From: Acanthornis magna
Taxonomy: Eukaryota > Chordata > Aves > Passeriformes > Acanthizidae
Length of the DNA stretch: 64,000 nucleotides
Assembly (NCBI GenBank): GCA_036785705.1
Contig: JAWUZG010000001.1
Coordinates: 8,742,001 to 8,806,000, forward strand
Direction: 5' to 3'
Under the pieces are notes generated by a model. That model was not told where the DNA came from and searched no databases. It saw nothing but the letters and a program-made list of their open reading frames with translations. The position numbers and the translations under genes are program-made. Below, piece by piece: positions 1-13,115 of this stretch. Within the stretch, counting starts at the first letter, position 1, and every line of letters begins with the position of its first letter.

Positions 1-726
1 GACTCAGAGGAAGTTGCCAGAAATTTCATGAGAGACAAATAGAGGGTAATCTGTCAGCCACCTTAAGTCTTCTCAGAATTCCTTAGTACTTTGAGATAAT
101 GTTAAGCCCTAAAGCATAAGGTTTCAACTTTCTTTGAAAATATATTAGCATTAACTATTACGAATTTTGAGCTGGTGAATAGCAAAAATATGGCAAATAT
201 GAAAAACAAGATAGTGACAGTGTAACTGAAAACTGCAAATCTCTGAATCATTGGATGATTATTTACTTTCTAGGCAGGTGAGGTAATTTGAGGGAATGAA
301 AATTACATAATAAATAATCAATATCCTTATCATAATTTTGGTCCTAAGGAAACTCTTGTTTTGTGGCATAAATGTTGCCAAACTAATTTGTCCTAACTAA
401 TGATTTGAAATAAGAGAACAGCTCTGCTACACTACCTATGTGTCATGTATTTGGATGAGAGGAATGTGAACTTAACCTGTTACAGTTTCAGAAGTTGTTA
501 ATAAGATACCTGCTTGTGAGAATAATTTGATCACTAGTTCTACCACCAAGAAAATTAATTACCATTTCATGAAAGGTAAATATTCAATTTCACAGAAAGC
601 ACTTTGAACTATTCTTTATATTAGCTGATGAACCAGACCCTACCTCGCACATCCATTAATCTAAGACAAAAGAAGCCACATCCTGTGTATTTCTGCAATC
701 TGATGTGTTATTCCTTTTCTTTCCAG
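1..726 (+). other. MAGI2: MAGI2 intron, 3' end
   Basis: This is the last part of the intron before the first MAGI2 exon in the window. It is AT-rich, has no long open frame and shows no repeat that I recognise. It ends in a good 3' splice site: a pyrimidine-rich stretch at about 709-724 followed by AG at 725-726. The upstream exon must end with a single G of a split codon (phase 1), because the exon at 727 needs a G to complete its GAC codon. The upstream exon itself, expected to encode part of the guanylate-kinase-like region, is outside the window. Confidence 0.85.
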
Positions 727-942
727 ACAACTATTACGGCACTCCGAAGCCCCCAGCAGAACCGGCGCCGTTGCTGTTAAATGTGACAGACCAGCTCCTG
801 CCAGGTGCCACTCCCGGGGCTGAAGGCAAACGTAAAAGGAATAAGTCTGTGAGCAATATGGAGAAGACAGGCATTGAACCACCAGAGGAGGAGGAGGAAG
901 AACGACCTGTGGTCAATGGAAATGACGTGACAGTAACACCAG
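727..942 (+). CDS. MAGI2: MAGI2 coding exon: linker after the GK-like region (72 codons)
   Basis: MAGI2 (S-SCAM, AIP-1) is a multi-PDZ, WW-containing scaffold at synapses and cell junctions, also needed at the podocyte slit diaphragm; that is established for mammals. This exon encodes the low-complexity linker following the guanylate-kinase-like region. It opens with DNYYGTPKPPAEPAP, where the DNYYGTPKPP core is shared by all MAGI proteins; the following proline/leucine stretch and NVTDQ-LLPGATP are typical of MAGI2 rather than MAGI1 or MAGI3. A basic cluster (KRKRNKS, residues 35-41 of the exon) and a six-glutamate run (residues 54-59) follow. The acceptor is a pyrimidine tract plus AG at 725-726. 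The donor is GTCTGT at 943, a poor match to GTRAGT. The exon is phase 1 to phase 1 and 216 nt, so skipping it would keep the frame. Reading through the donor meets a stop at 969-971. Confidence 0.97.
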
Positions 943-2741
943 GTCTGTTCTTCCTTCTTACTTTGCAGTGAGTTTCTGTTATTCAGAGTCCTCAGTTCCC
1001 TCCTTCTGCAGTGAGAATATGCATGTTCAGGTAAGGATATTCTTGCAAGAGTGAAAGCCAGGAATCCTGAATATTAGGATTTCTCTGAAGCCTAAAAAAA
1101 GTTACTTAACCTCTATTTTGGGGAGTTATCTCACTTACCTCAGCTACTCTAAAGATTTCTGTCTCTGGACTAGTCCCTTTGAACCCTCTTTATAGACCAA
1201 AGAGAAAAATACCTTCTTTGTGAGCATGGATTGTGACCTGGTTTAGATTTCTAGGTTAGGAAATCAGTCACAAGTGCCTGTTTCTCTCCATTGACTATAG
1301 AGGGAGTCTAGAGAACTGCAGTTTGGTCAGATGAATAGTCTCTGTGTTTCAGGTCTTCTTGTTCTCTAACGGTGACACTCACAGGATTGTTCAGCCTTTT
1401 ATGAAGTGAACTTTTGTAAGTTGTCATAAAGTCTTAGCAATTTTGTGGAAGACTAAAGTCATCACATTAACAAAGTTGTGGCAGTTGCCACTGAAGCTTA
1501 GCTGGCAGCACTATCAGGAGGACCCTTTTCAGGAATGTTTCAGAGCCATAAACCGATAAGGGTTTCAGATATCAAGTCCTAAAAGATGACTGTTGTTTTA
1601 CCCCTTGGATCACAGTGCTTCAGGGAAAAAGGGGGTCTGGGTACTGACTGGTGTCTCAAGTGAGAGCACTCCAGCCTTTTCTGAGCAGGTAATCAACTTC
1701 CCCCTCAACCTTTCAGCAAGACAATATTTTACAGGACTTAATAATTCTTATTCTGAAATAGAATTTAAGAAATTATTTTGTTGTTGTTCATGTAGAAAAT
1801 TAAAGAATTCCGATTTTTGTATCTCTGAGAAATAATGCTGTGAATCCTTTTTGGTATACTTTGAAATTCTGAAACAGATTGTTGAAGTCTGTAGTAACCA
1901 TCATATGGATGAGAAGATAAAATGAAATATTGCAAATTCTCTAAATGTATAGGTCACTGTGAAACAAAATATCTATTACCTAATCTTCTAAGCTCTGTAG
2001 AAGGATTTTCGTACTGCAGAGTCTATATATAGCTTTTTAATTCCTTCTTGATTGCAAAGTATATCGAGTTTGATATCTTCCCATCCCAGATGTGTTTGCC
2101 ACATGCTTTTCTGTAGCTGTTGCCTAACATTACATATGAGGGAAAATCCCCGTGCAGAATCCATCCCCATCTACCAGAGGTGTCCAGGAGCAGTGGGGTG
2201 AGGGTGGGCCTGGCTCTTCCCCTTGGTTCTCCAAAGGGCTGCGGTATGGCTCCCTGGCACTGCCGTCACACACTGCACGAGCCTTGCTCATCCCTGCCAC
2301 ACAGAATTGCATCTGTTGGCATTGCTCTGGCACTTAGTGCCTTTCCTACACAGCTAAGCAGGAAAGGATGAAGCCCAGAGATCCTTACATAAAACATCAG
2401 CACTGCCGCTGTTGCCAGGATACTTCCACAGTGAAAGAGGCAAAGGCAGGATTTGGTCTCTGATGTGTAGTGTAGAAATCATTAGAAAGATCATTCTTTG
2501 TAGTTATTCGAAATGTGCCACATAACAGACCATTGCTGAGGAGCAATTTCCAGGACAATATGTTTCAGCTCCTAGTGGATCAAGAGGCAATATTTACCTG
2601 CCTTTTTCCTTGAATTCTACACCTATAATTTGCTTCTCCCAGGCAAATTCTGTGTGAACAATGACTAGGCAGCACCCAAGAAGCAGGCACTGGCATGTGC
2701 TGTGTAACAAAATGAAATACGTGAGCATGGGTGTCAGAGAG

Positions 2742-2769
2742 CCCCCCCTTTCCCTCTCCTCTCCCCCCC
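2742..2769 (+). repeat. Pure pyrimidine tract, G-rich on the minus strand
   Basis: Twenty-eight consecutive pyrimidines, arranged as C7, T3, C3, a short CT-mixed segment and C7. The arrangement is roughly mirror-symmetric. The minus strand carries two G7 runs flanking a G3 run, so it could form a G-quadruplex or, as a mirror polypurine tract, a triplex. It is followed directly by AG and so superficially resembles a 3' splice site. Any function is speculative. Confidence 0.7.
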
Positions 2770-3850
2770 AGAGTAATTCCTGTCGGTGTGGCCAGCAGAA
2801 CAAGCAGTGCCTGTGTTGGCTCTCATGGTTTCATAAGCAGGGTTTTGTTGTTCAGTCACACTGATTGAGGACTTGGGGGATTGTAGCAAAGCAGCTCTGT
2901 ACATCCATGCTGTGTTGCCTTTGTTGGGCAGTGTGGCTCCCACAGACCCTGGTACGGCAGTCATTTTCTCTGTGAGCTGACAGAGGCTTAGTCACCTCTA
3001 AAATGTGAGTGCATTTGTAGTTTGTGTCTTTAAACAGTCAGGAAAATCAGAATATGTTAATTAATTCATTTATTTTTAAACTCCTGGTGGAGAGAGCATT
3101 TTAGTTTTTATAAAGAATCAGCAAAAGTAGGACTTTTGTTATTTCCAATTCTTTTAGAAAGTGTGTTCTATTTTAAATACTTCACTTCCAGGAGGAGGCT
3201 TTTATTAATTATAAGTCTCCTGGGACATTTGAAACATTGATACATTTTTTATAGATTCTCAGCAATTTATTGGCTTATTAACAGCATATCCGAGCCTGTC
3301 AACTCAAAGGACCGCTCTAACACGTAGGACTGCTAGGTTGAAATAGTAACAGCTCTAAGACGATTCTGAAGAAAAGAAATCCATCCTTATCAGACCAATT
3401 AAGTGATATCTGTGGTTACAGAAATCTTTGTGCTTTTGGTCTGAATTTTCAGGCATCTTTTCAGTGTCTATTGGCATAACCTGTGCAAATGTTGAGCTTT
3501 AGTGATTTTTCATTAATACCTTCCATATGCCTTGCTTCATGTCCATCAGATTTCCCTGAGACAGTTGTATGTGGACAAAGTGACCATAATTGCCTGCCCA
3601 AAGTGTTTATTTTTTCTGGTTTTTTTCACCTGTCCTCATCCCAGAAGCCACCAGGAATCCTTCTCAGTGGTTTGGGATGGGGCTTTTGGCCATTTTAGGA
3701 TGGAGCACTCTTAGTCTTTCATCCTGGATCAAGTTCTCTCAGGACAAAATAGTGTGATTTGGGACATGGGATTTAAGTCATCCATCTTTGGCATCATATA
3801 TGGCAAAATGCCTTACATTTTTGTTTGAGCTATTTGTCTCTGCTCTGATG

Positions 3851-3913
3851 ATAAGAAGAAAGAAGAAGAATAATAAGAATAATAAGAATAATAAGAATAA
3901 GAAGAAAGAAGAA
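3851..3913 (+). repeat. AAG/AAT trinucleotide microsatellite
   Basis: A purine-dominated simple repeat with AAG-type units at both ends. Its core has three exact copies of the nonamer AATAATAAG starting at 3869, followed by a partial copy. This suggests expansion by slippage at the nonamer level on top of the triplet level. It lies in a MAGI2 intron and shows no coding role; the lysine/asparagine-rich frame through it is a by-product. Confidence 0.9.
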
Positions 3914-4730
3914 ATTCCAAAGAGCAAGAGAGCAATAGCTGTTTTAGACACACATTTTAGGGGATCACCTCTACACTTTAGAACGATTAATTCAGCCTAC
4001 AGATACAGAGGAACCTAAATGGCTAAATTTAAATGAAGAATCTTAATATTTGCCATGAAACATATGAGAGACATAATCTATAGATTAACTGTATAGATGG
4101 GCTAGTCTAGATTTAGCATTGGATTCCTTACACTTAGTGCAATTGTCCACATTACTGCTTGAGACATATTGCACCTGAGAAGACTTTCCTGATGCACACT
4201 GTGTTGAAATTAATGATTTCTGCAAAACTGATGTTTTGACCGAAGAGGTAAAAAGAGTCTTGATCGAATTGTAATCCGAAACTTCTCAGGCATTCAGTTT
4301 TTATTGCTGTTGTTATGTTTGCAAAGAATTGAGTCAGTCTCCTTCAAAACCAGCAGCAGTATTTGACACTGTGTTGGTCATGTCACATTTGCTTTCCACT
4401 GCTGACTGATGAAGTGTCTATCATCCAAACTCCAGAAGAATGACTTTAACGTTGAAGGCATGCTTATGTATGTGCATTATTCTGACAGTATTTGAGCAAT
4501 GATAAGTTGCACCCAGAGAATAAAGTTCTGTCAGGCTCAAATTAATTGAGGGGTAAGATATGACATAAAGTTTCAAAATTGCCATTCCAGACCTTAGGAA
4601 TGAACAAAAGACCAGAGTCTCAATGCTATCAATCACCATGCAAGGTGCACTAGTCCCAGTCAACAGGTTGAGTTTACTGTTTTATTATTACACAGCAAAG
4701 ACAGCCAGAGGCATGAAAACAGCACACAGC

Positions 4731-4750
4731 TTCCGAGAGCTTCCGAGAGC
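4731..4750 (+). repeat. Perfect 10-bp tandem duplication
   Basis: TTCCGAGAGC occurs twice head to tail with no mismatch. The three bases before the first copy (AGC) match the last three of each unit, so the duplicated register extends slightly to the left. The exact identity suggests a recent small duplication. Confidence 0.85.
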
Positions 4751-7700
4751 CATGAGATTTTAAGACATACAAAAGTTGGTATCCACTGATTTTTTTAGGT
4801 GTGTTCTTTAAAGTCAGTTTATCACAGCCAGGTCACATCCTGTGACCCACAGAACACCCTGTGCTCACCCAGTGTCCGTGACTCCTGCTTTTCTTTGCCC
4901 AGGTCAGCTCTGGTTCTCTCTGTGCCAGGAGGCCATGGGAGCAGTGCCTCCACACAAGAGCACCAAGCCCTGAATGTGGCCACAGCTCTTTGCAGCAGCT
5001 CCAAGGCTGTAAAGTGATATCTTCACTAGAAAATACATACAGATATATCGGCAAACATGAGTTAACCGACTCTTGTATCCAACGGTTATTTTAAAAGGAT
5101 GGATTCTTTCCTGTACAGACTTTAAGAAATTAGCCATTTGATACAATAAGGGTATAAAAATATTTTTACTCAGAACTGCCAAAACCATCCCTTAAATAAC
5201 TATTTAATAATCTTTTTCTCTGCTGATATTACTTAGGTCATATGAGTTGGTACTTTTGGATGAAGAGAATAAGTTTTTAAAGTTCTCTGCATGAGTAATC
5301 TGCAGCATTAAAATAAAGGAATAAAGTGACAAGGTCCTCTTACATGTTTAGATGGCACATTTCAAGAATTAGACTGTAAATAATGTAAACAATTTAAAGT
5401 GTGAGCAACGGCATTGATGAAAAATGCTGAAACTATAATAACATAACTACTAGTTTGTTGGGTTTTTTAAAAATGGTCACCATTTTGTCTATGAAATTAT
5501 AAAGAATTTGTCATATCAATATATATCAATAATATTTTAACTGCTGGTATTTGAAGCTGGGTACTACAGAGATGAAGTTGGGGTATTTAAAGATAAATAG
5601 TTACTTTTAACACACAGATTATCTTGTTCTCAAAGTGCTTTGTATTCCACACGTGTAACAGCTTGCTGGTGCTTTACTGGTGTCTATTCTGTCACTTCTC
5701 AGGATGCTCTTGAGAAACAGTTCTTCTCTGATTTTGAAGACTGAACCATGTGATCTCTTTTGTAGTGAGACAGAAGCTCCAGTAGACTATTTCAATTTCA
5801 ATTGATTGGGGCTTTTTAGTGACAAAAGTACTTCTGGACTCATGTTTTGGTACCATTTTAGGATCTTTTTTATATCACATATTGTCCAAAGGTAAATATT
5901 TGTACTCACAGTGCATTACTGTAATATTTCAAACTTTATTTGTACTTTAAAAATGCTACTAGTTTTCAACCAGAAGTCAGATGTTTGTTGTTTGGGTTTT
6001 TTTAATCAAATAAAAAATTACATATGGATATATATTAGCGGAAAGAAAACCAGTGAGTATCTACCTTACATGGAGTATGGGAATGATAGATACAGAGAAG
6101 ATGAGACGACACCATAGAGCTTTCAGATAAGTGGACTAGGATGTCCACTGTGTAAAGCTTACAGTTATTAAATGGTATTATGCAATTCCATCTTAATTGC
6201 TAGGGTTTTAGTCATCATGATGCCTTTTCCATTATCAAAGTAAGCTATTAAAAGATAATGATCCAGTAATTAATTATTCATGAGATCGGCTTTAAAATAA
6301 TTATATTTTAAGTTGTTAAATATAAGCATCAGGTTCTTTTTTTCCCCTGCTGTATTTTGATAGCAATCTCTGTCTTGGAAAAGCTCAGAATATTTCTTCT
6401 AATCCTCAGGGCTTAATTTTCACTTTTTTTTTTCTGTCATCCTGATGGCTGGGATTTGTCAATATAGTTATTGAAAATCACGAATCTGACCTCTTCAGAC
6501 CTGTTGCAAATACAATCTTGATGAAGAACACGTATTAGAGATATCATGGTAAAACCCCAGGACACAGCAGTGTCACCACGTCTGTGCTCTGTCAGACCAA
6601 TTGGCTGATCAATAGTCCTTGTGTGAGATGCACCTGTGCCCCAAATGAATTTGTTCTACTGTGCTCATACCTGCCATGTGACCTTATGGCTTATATTCAG
6701 TTTAATCTATATGTCTTCCTTCCTATAGTAGAAATTTGGTCAAGGCTGCAGAGAGCCTCAGGAACACAACTCACAGGTGTGTTAATAATGCTTGAGGCAG
6801 ATGAGGACTTTTGCTTTGCAGAGATAAGAACAAAACACCCCCCAAATTTATTAGCAATTACTACATTGTCCTATTCTCAGGGGAAGTGGGGACCATATAT
6901 CATCTCTGCTCTGCAGGAAACTTTGACATATTTTAAAATGCTACAGACAGACAGATTCATGTTTCCAAACAGCATAAAATGATTGTAATTCCACATAGTC
7001 AAGCATGACTTAAGATTTAGCAACATGAGCTGCATGTGGATGTAGAGCTGTAGTTCATTAGGCTGTTCAAGGTTGAATCTGTGAGGTTTTTTTCATGCTG
7101 TTCTGAAGGGTTGCATGTGTCAGTGTCAAAAGTATTTTTTAAGATCATGAAAGCTGTATCTACCGTTTATCCTCAAGAAGCAGCATCTTTTACTATGTCA
7201 TGTAAAGAAAAAAAGATTCATTTGACACAATTTCTTCCTGAAAAGTCTTGACAAATATTTATGACCTCTGAAGAGTTTACATGTAGGTGTTCGATTGCTT
7301 GTTCCACTCCTTCTAGGAATTAAAAAGAAAAAAATGCGCAGTTACAGTTTCATGGGTCTTTTTTTTTTTTTGTTAATGAAAAGACAAAATGGCCTAATTG
7401 AGCAAATCATTTCAAAGGGAACTTAGGTACTCAGAAATTAAGAATATAAAGCTATCTAAAAATGTAAATCATAGATACTTTGCTGAAACCAGGATTGTGC
7501 TTGTCCTTTCCAAGTTTCTGTTCCCCATGAAGGTGTTGCCATGAGTCTGCTCGCGTGGAACTCTCTATACCCGAGGTTCCATTTCATCCTTCTCTGCCAG
7601 CTGAGAACAGCTGGTTCATCCAGCTTTCACCTGACCTCTTCTCTGCCCACTCCACCTTCTTTAGCCCTGTTGCTGACGTTAATTATGTTAGTCATTTAAT

Positions 7701-8868
7701 CACAGGTGATTTTTTTGTAGTGGTTGAGGCAAAAGAGCACTAATTGCCTTGGGGTTTTTATGCGTCATAAACTATTAGCTTTCCTTCCTTCCCACGTAGT
7801 AGAATGAGTCTGCTTTTGGTGTTATTGTTATTATTGCACTTACAGAAAGTTTTCTTGTTACTTTTAATATCATGACTGTATCCCACCCTCTGGACTGTTC
7901 TGCTTTGCTGTTAGATGCCCATGTTGTTTTTTTGTGTTCATCCTTAACAATTTAATCTAGTTTTCACCTTTTGTACAATTCTGTCTCAAGTAGCAGATCA
8001 TTGCAAAGTCATGACTTAATTAAAATATCTTTGTTTATACTTACTCTTTTTCTTTTTCATTAGAACAATTTATACTTGCATTCTTAGTATTGTTTATTCA
8101 GTCTTTTCTTCTTCTCCTAAACCTTTGATCTCTTACCGTTGCTTGCCATAATATCAGCTTTACTGATTCTGTGGGTTTATGAAAATCTGGGCCTTTATAA
8201 ACAGTTTTTGTTAATTTTTTGTTCCTCTTCTTTCTTGCTGTTGTAAGCATCGCTAATTAGAACATTTCACCCAAGTAGTCTTCCACCTTCCTACATGTTT
8301 CACACAGGTAGCTGCGTAGTTCCTAGCTCTGGGTGCACTGTTAGATCATTTAATAAATTGTCATCTTCTTGAATTTTACTGTAGGCTACACTGTTGACAT
8401 GTTGAATCATTTGGCATTGGCTGTGGGAAACGAAGCCTCCCACAGGTTGTATCAGCAATGAGATCACAACCACTTTCTGTTTGGTCAATACGTTGCCAGG
8501 AGTTGATGGATGTCATTGGTTTCTTTGATATATGGATAGAGATAAAACAATTAATGCAATCTGTACTTTTTTTACTTGAAAAGGATCTGTAGTCTGTAGT
8601 AAAACAGGAGGGCAGTTTTTTTATGCGTGTATCGTTTGAAAAGTTAAGACATGAGACAGTAGAGCTGTTGGATATGAAGCTGCCTTCTGCTCAGTGCTTA
8701 CTGCTAGTCTGGAAGGACTCCTGGGACAGAATGAGCCAGAACTCTTTATTAGTTTCTTGTTTCAGTGTGGTTTTATTGCTTTATTTTCTTTTCTTGTGTT
8801 CCAAATAAAATGCATCATCAGAGGGACCCTTGTGTAAATCCAACGGAATTTTTCTCTTTATTTCATGA

Positions 8869-9168
<300 letters not shown>

Positions 9169-9751
9169 TAAGTCTTATTTCTTCTATTTTTAATAGCTGT
9201 ATTGTATTTAACTGGGCGGGAAAATGGTTTGTATGGTGAAGTGGAGCATTGCACTCCTCCTCATTAAAACAGCAGGAATGTTCTGGCTGTCAGGGCTCCT
9301 GAGGGCTATGGCAATTCCTGCGTTAGTGATTTAGATGGAAGCCTGCTGGCTTTTAAGATAGGTAACTGGTCTGCTTACTTTGATGTCAGGAATTAAAGCT
9401 TTTGTTTCTTCTGTTGAAAGCAAGGCCCTTCTGCTCTTCTGGTGCTTTCTGCTGGGAAGGTAACACAATCACTGGGTTTGTCCTTCCTTATGTGGGCAGA
9501 GGTGGAGAGCATGAAGCTTTTTGCCAGTTAAAGGAAAGAAAGATGAGTGGACTAAAAGCCAGATACTGAACAGTAGAGGGAGACCATGCTATATATAGAA
9601 ATAGTAAAATAAATGAGCGGATTACAAGGAGAATTAGTTATGTGTAGAAACTTTTTCCTGTTGGTAGACTATACATACCTGTTACTAACTAGTAAACTCA
9701 TTGAAAAAATGGACATGAAATTTCTTTATTCTCTGTGGGCTCTCATTAAGC

Positions 9752-10183
9752 TGTTAGAGAGCATTCAAAGGAGGGCCACAAGGATAGTGAAGGGTCTGGA
9801 GAGGAAGCCTTGTGAGGTGCAGCTGAGGTCACTTGGTCTGTTCAGCCTGGGGAAGAGGAGACTGGGGGAGAATTCATTGCAGTCTGCAGCTTCCTCTTGT
9901 GACTAGAGACAGGACTCAAGGAAATGGCCTGAAGCTGAGTCAGGGGAGGTTTAGATTAGATATCAGGAAAAGGTTTTTCACCCAGAAGGTGGTTGGACAC
10001 TGGAACAGACTCCCCAGGGAAGTGGTCACAGCACCAGCCTGACAGAGTTAAGGATGGTTTGAACAACACTGTCAGGCACAGGGTGTGATTGGAGTGTCCT
10101 GCACAGGGCCAGGAGTTGGACTTGATAATTGTGATGGATCCCTTCCAACTCAGCACATTCTATGATTCTATGATTCTATGATT
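9752..10183 (+). mobile_element. CR1 LINE, 5'-truncated 3' end
   Basis: CR1 is the dominant non-LTR retrotransposon of birds. This copy matches the usual wording of the CR1 3' region in order: the region around the GGGCCACAAGGATAGTGAAG segment, TTCAGCCTGGGGAAGAGGAG, TTTAGATTAGATATCAGGAAA, CACTGGAACAGACTCCCCAGG, and the terminal GGCCAGGAGTTGGACTTGAT. It ends in three full ATTCTATG octamers plus ATT (10157-10183), the diagnostic tail. It is truncated at the 5' side, as nearly all CR1 copies are, and carries no intact ORF. Compared with the consensus I remember, it seems to lack a few tens of bases around 9885-9905. It lies about 0.6 kb downstream of the 9167 donor, in the sense orientation. Confidence 0.95.
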
Positions 10184-13090
10184 AACATATATTACCAGAA
10201 TAAAAATACAGCAAATGTCTGAGCTGTTATAACATTGTGTTCCACAAAAGAAAAAAGAGAATCGAAAAACCAACATTCTCATCGGCAGAACTCTGCTTCA
10301 GAGGTAGAAGTAGCATTTGTGTTTGCTTTGAGGAACTACCTCAGTTTGGAGCATTAGCTATTATTCTGATCATTAGTAGGTAAAAACAGCATTTGGTGGT
10401 GTCAATTCTGCTTTAAGTCCTGTATTTAATGTAAAATGTTGTGGCTATCGCATGAAGTGTAAACAAAATGTTAAGAATAAAGTTTGTGCATGTGACTTTT
10501 TAATGAACACTGGCATGACCAACTATAGCTTCTGGCACATACAAGGCTGAAAATAGCAGTAACTATTAAAACATAAGTGTCTTTGCTGAAAAGGGCAAAA
10601 ATATGCTTATTCTAGAAAAAGAATAATTATAATAACTTTGCCCAGGCAAGCAGAGAACTAGGATGACCTCAGGGCTAGTTGAAACCCTTATTTCCTTCTT
10701 ACCTTACTCCCAGATTTAATTTTTCTGCACATATTGAAGTCTCTGACAGAAAGCAGACTAAATTCTATGGCACTTTCCTTGTAACAAAAACCTGTGATAC
10801 ATTTAGGGAATGGGGGAGTGGATGACTGGTAGATCACCAAACTGTGAGAGTAGTAAATACTGCAGGAGGTAATTTAATAGAAAATAAATAGATATTTTGT
10901 AACAAATGCAGTGAATGCAAATAGCCCTAATGCTCTGCTGAGCAGCCATTGCACCCCTCAAATTCCTTTGATGTTACAGCTTACTTCCTTCCTGGAAATG
11001 CTCTGGTTTACACTGCAGTTCTGACAATGCTCATCATTCACTTCCACTAAATGAATGTTATGTAAAGCAAAGAAATCAATCAGAGGTGCAGACTGGATAG
11101 AAGGGCTGTTGTAAGGATTTCTTGCTTTTGGGATTATATTCTTGAACAATGTAATTGCAAAAAACTGCAATTACACGTCTGTAAAAATACTAGATTATTT
11201 ACTAGAATCCAAGCAAAGGAACAACTCTCTGATCATTTGAGTTTTCACATTGCACAGTCTTTGCAGGGTTAAGTAGGAATGTAATGCTGTGGGGATGCTG
11301 TTAAATTGCCTCTTTGTTTACAAGTCACTTTGGTTAATGGCATGAAGAGACTCCATTTGCTTTCACAAAAAAACGGAAAGATAAAAAGACAACAAAAACC
11401 TATTTGTCTAAGAACATCTCCCTGAACAGTAGTAAAGATTGTACTAGATTATTAAATAATAGATGAAAAACAAACATTTTTAAAGTGTACATCACAATGA
11501 GTGGGGGGAAAAAAGTCATGCTAGGCAGCATCTTTTATTGCTTTATTTGAGGCTCATGTGAATTGTGCCTTTAAACACTAAAGCCTTCTAGCGGCAAACG
11601 TTCTCAAGTTCCAGGTTGTCACAGGTATACACAAAGGTCTTAGACTTCATGACAGCATTTTCATTCATTCACCTCAAACTGACCTCTAAAATTCGTATGT
11701 GATCTCACTTATCAGAACTGCCATCAGAATAATGTGGCAGATTTACAGTGAGAGAGGAAGTGACTTCATAAGGGGAAAGACAACTGTCTATAGACAGGAT
11801 TATTTATTTGTTAATCATTCATGGTTCAGTTAGCATTTTGTAAAGCACAGTGGAAGGAATTTCCTCTGCCTCAAGGACTACAAAGACAAAAAAAATATAA
11901 TTTAACAGATTCACTGAATGATTCAGAGGATGGCTGTATTTTAGAGCATGTCTTGGTCCGTTTCTTCCTGTCGTTCCCTTTTTGACATAGGTGCATGACC
12001 TTATGTTCACCTATTTTAGCATTCACAGACAGAACAAGAGCATCTCTTCTTGCAACATAATACTCACCACTGTTTTTCAGGAAGAGCTACTTAAGTACAT
12101 TTCTTGGGCTGTTTCCAGCCTCCCTTACATATAAATCTGAATTTTCAAATACAGGCACACACTACATAAATACGACTCCTTCTCTTACATTTGGTTTCAC
12201 TGAGAACATATGCTAATGAGAACATGCAATAATTAACAGACTGTATATAAGTTGGAATGCCATCAAAAACCCCTCCAGTTTTGCTCCTTCTTTCCTGCTT
12301 TAAATATGGCTGTAAAGTTTGACATATTTCGGCATGCTTAAATAAATTATAGTCATCGCTGATTTTTAGCTTTTCCCTCTCCCAGGGCTAAGGCAAGGCT
12401 GTGACCTCAGACCTCACCTTGCCAACAACTCTCAAACCACATACTAGAGACCCAGTCTTGTGTTGTCCTCATAAAGTCAGCAGGTGCTGGTTGTGCTGGA
12501 TCCCAAGCAATCAGTGTTTGCTGTGCTGGTCCAGTCCAATGTTGAAGGGAATAAAACAGGACCAGGATTCTCGGTGCATGTGCTATCATGTGCAGTCAGC
12601 CTGAAATGTGGCCCTCACCCGACTATCCAGCTCCATCCCGTGCATTATTGCATTGTAGAGTGTCCTCTACAGTTGACCAAACATTTGGATACTTTTTTAT
12701 AAAAGGCAGAATTGGTTTTCTCTCTCTCTCCACCTATAGGCAGCAGAACTCTGAAAGGAGTGCAGGGACAGTAGGACATGAAATCTAAGGCTATTTGACT
12801 CTATACTGTTCAAAATCATATATGGTTTCCTTTGCTTATAATATATTAATTGTTTTCATAGTGGAAAAAGTCTAGAATAAATGCAAGCTGCTGTAGAACA
12901 TCTTTAACATACCATCTTTGACTCGTGCTGTGATTTTTAGGAGAATGTGGCCACATGAGGTTTAACAAACCTCTTTGCAGTACATCTCACAGATATTCAG
13001 TCTCTTACTACTTCAACACTTACTTCTCCAGACAGCATAGTCAGCATTGCTTTTTGGACCTGTTGCAGTATCTTTTCTAGCTGTCAAAGA

Positions 13091-13115
13091 TTTTTTTTTT
13101 TTTTTTTTTTTTTTT
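13091..13115 (+). repeat. 25-nt poly(T) run
   Basis: An uninterrupted run of 25 T. It could be the tail of a minus-strand retrocopy, but I saw no gene-like sequence and no convincing target-site duplication beside it, so I treat it as a homopolymer microsatellite. Confidence 0.85.

Noticed and set aside
6584..6982. 132-codon open frame on the + strand
   Set aside because: It lies inside a MAGI2 intron and has no known motif, no Kozak context and no sign of a retrocopy.
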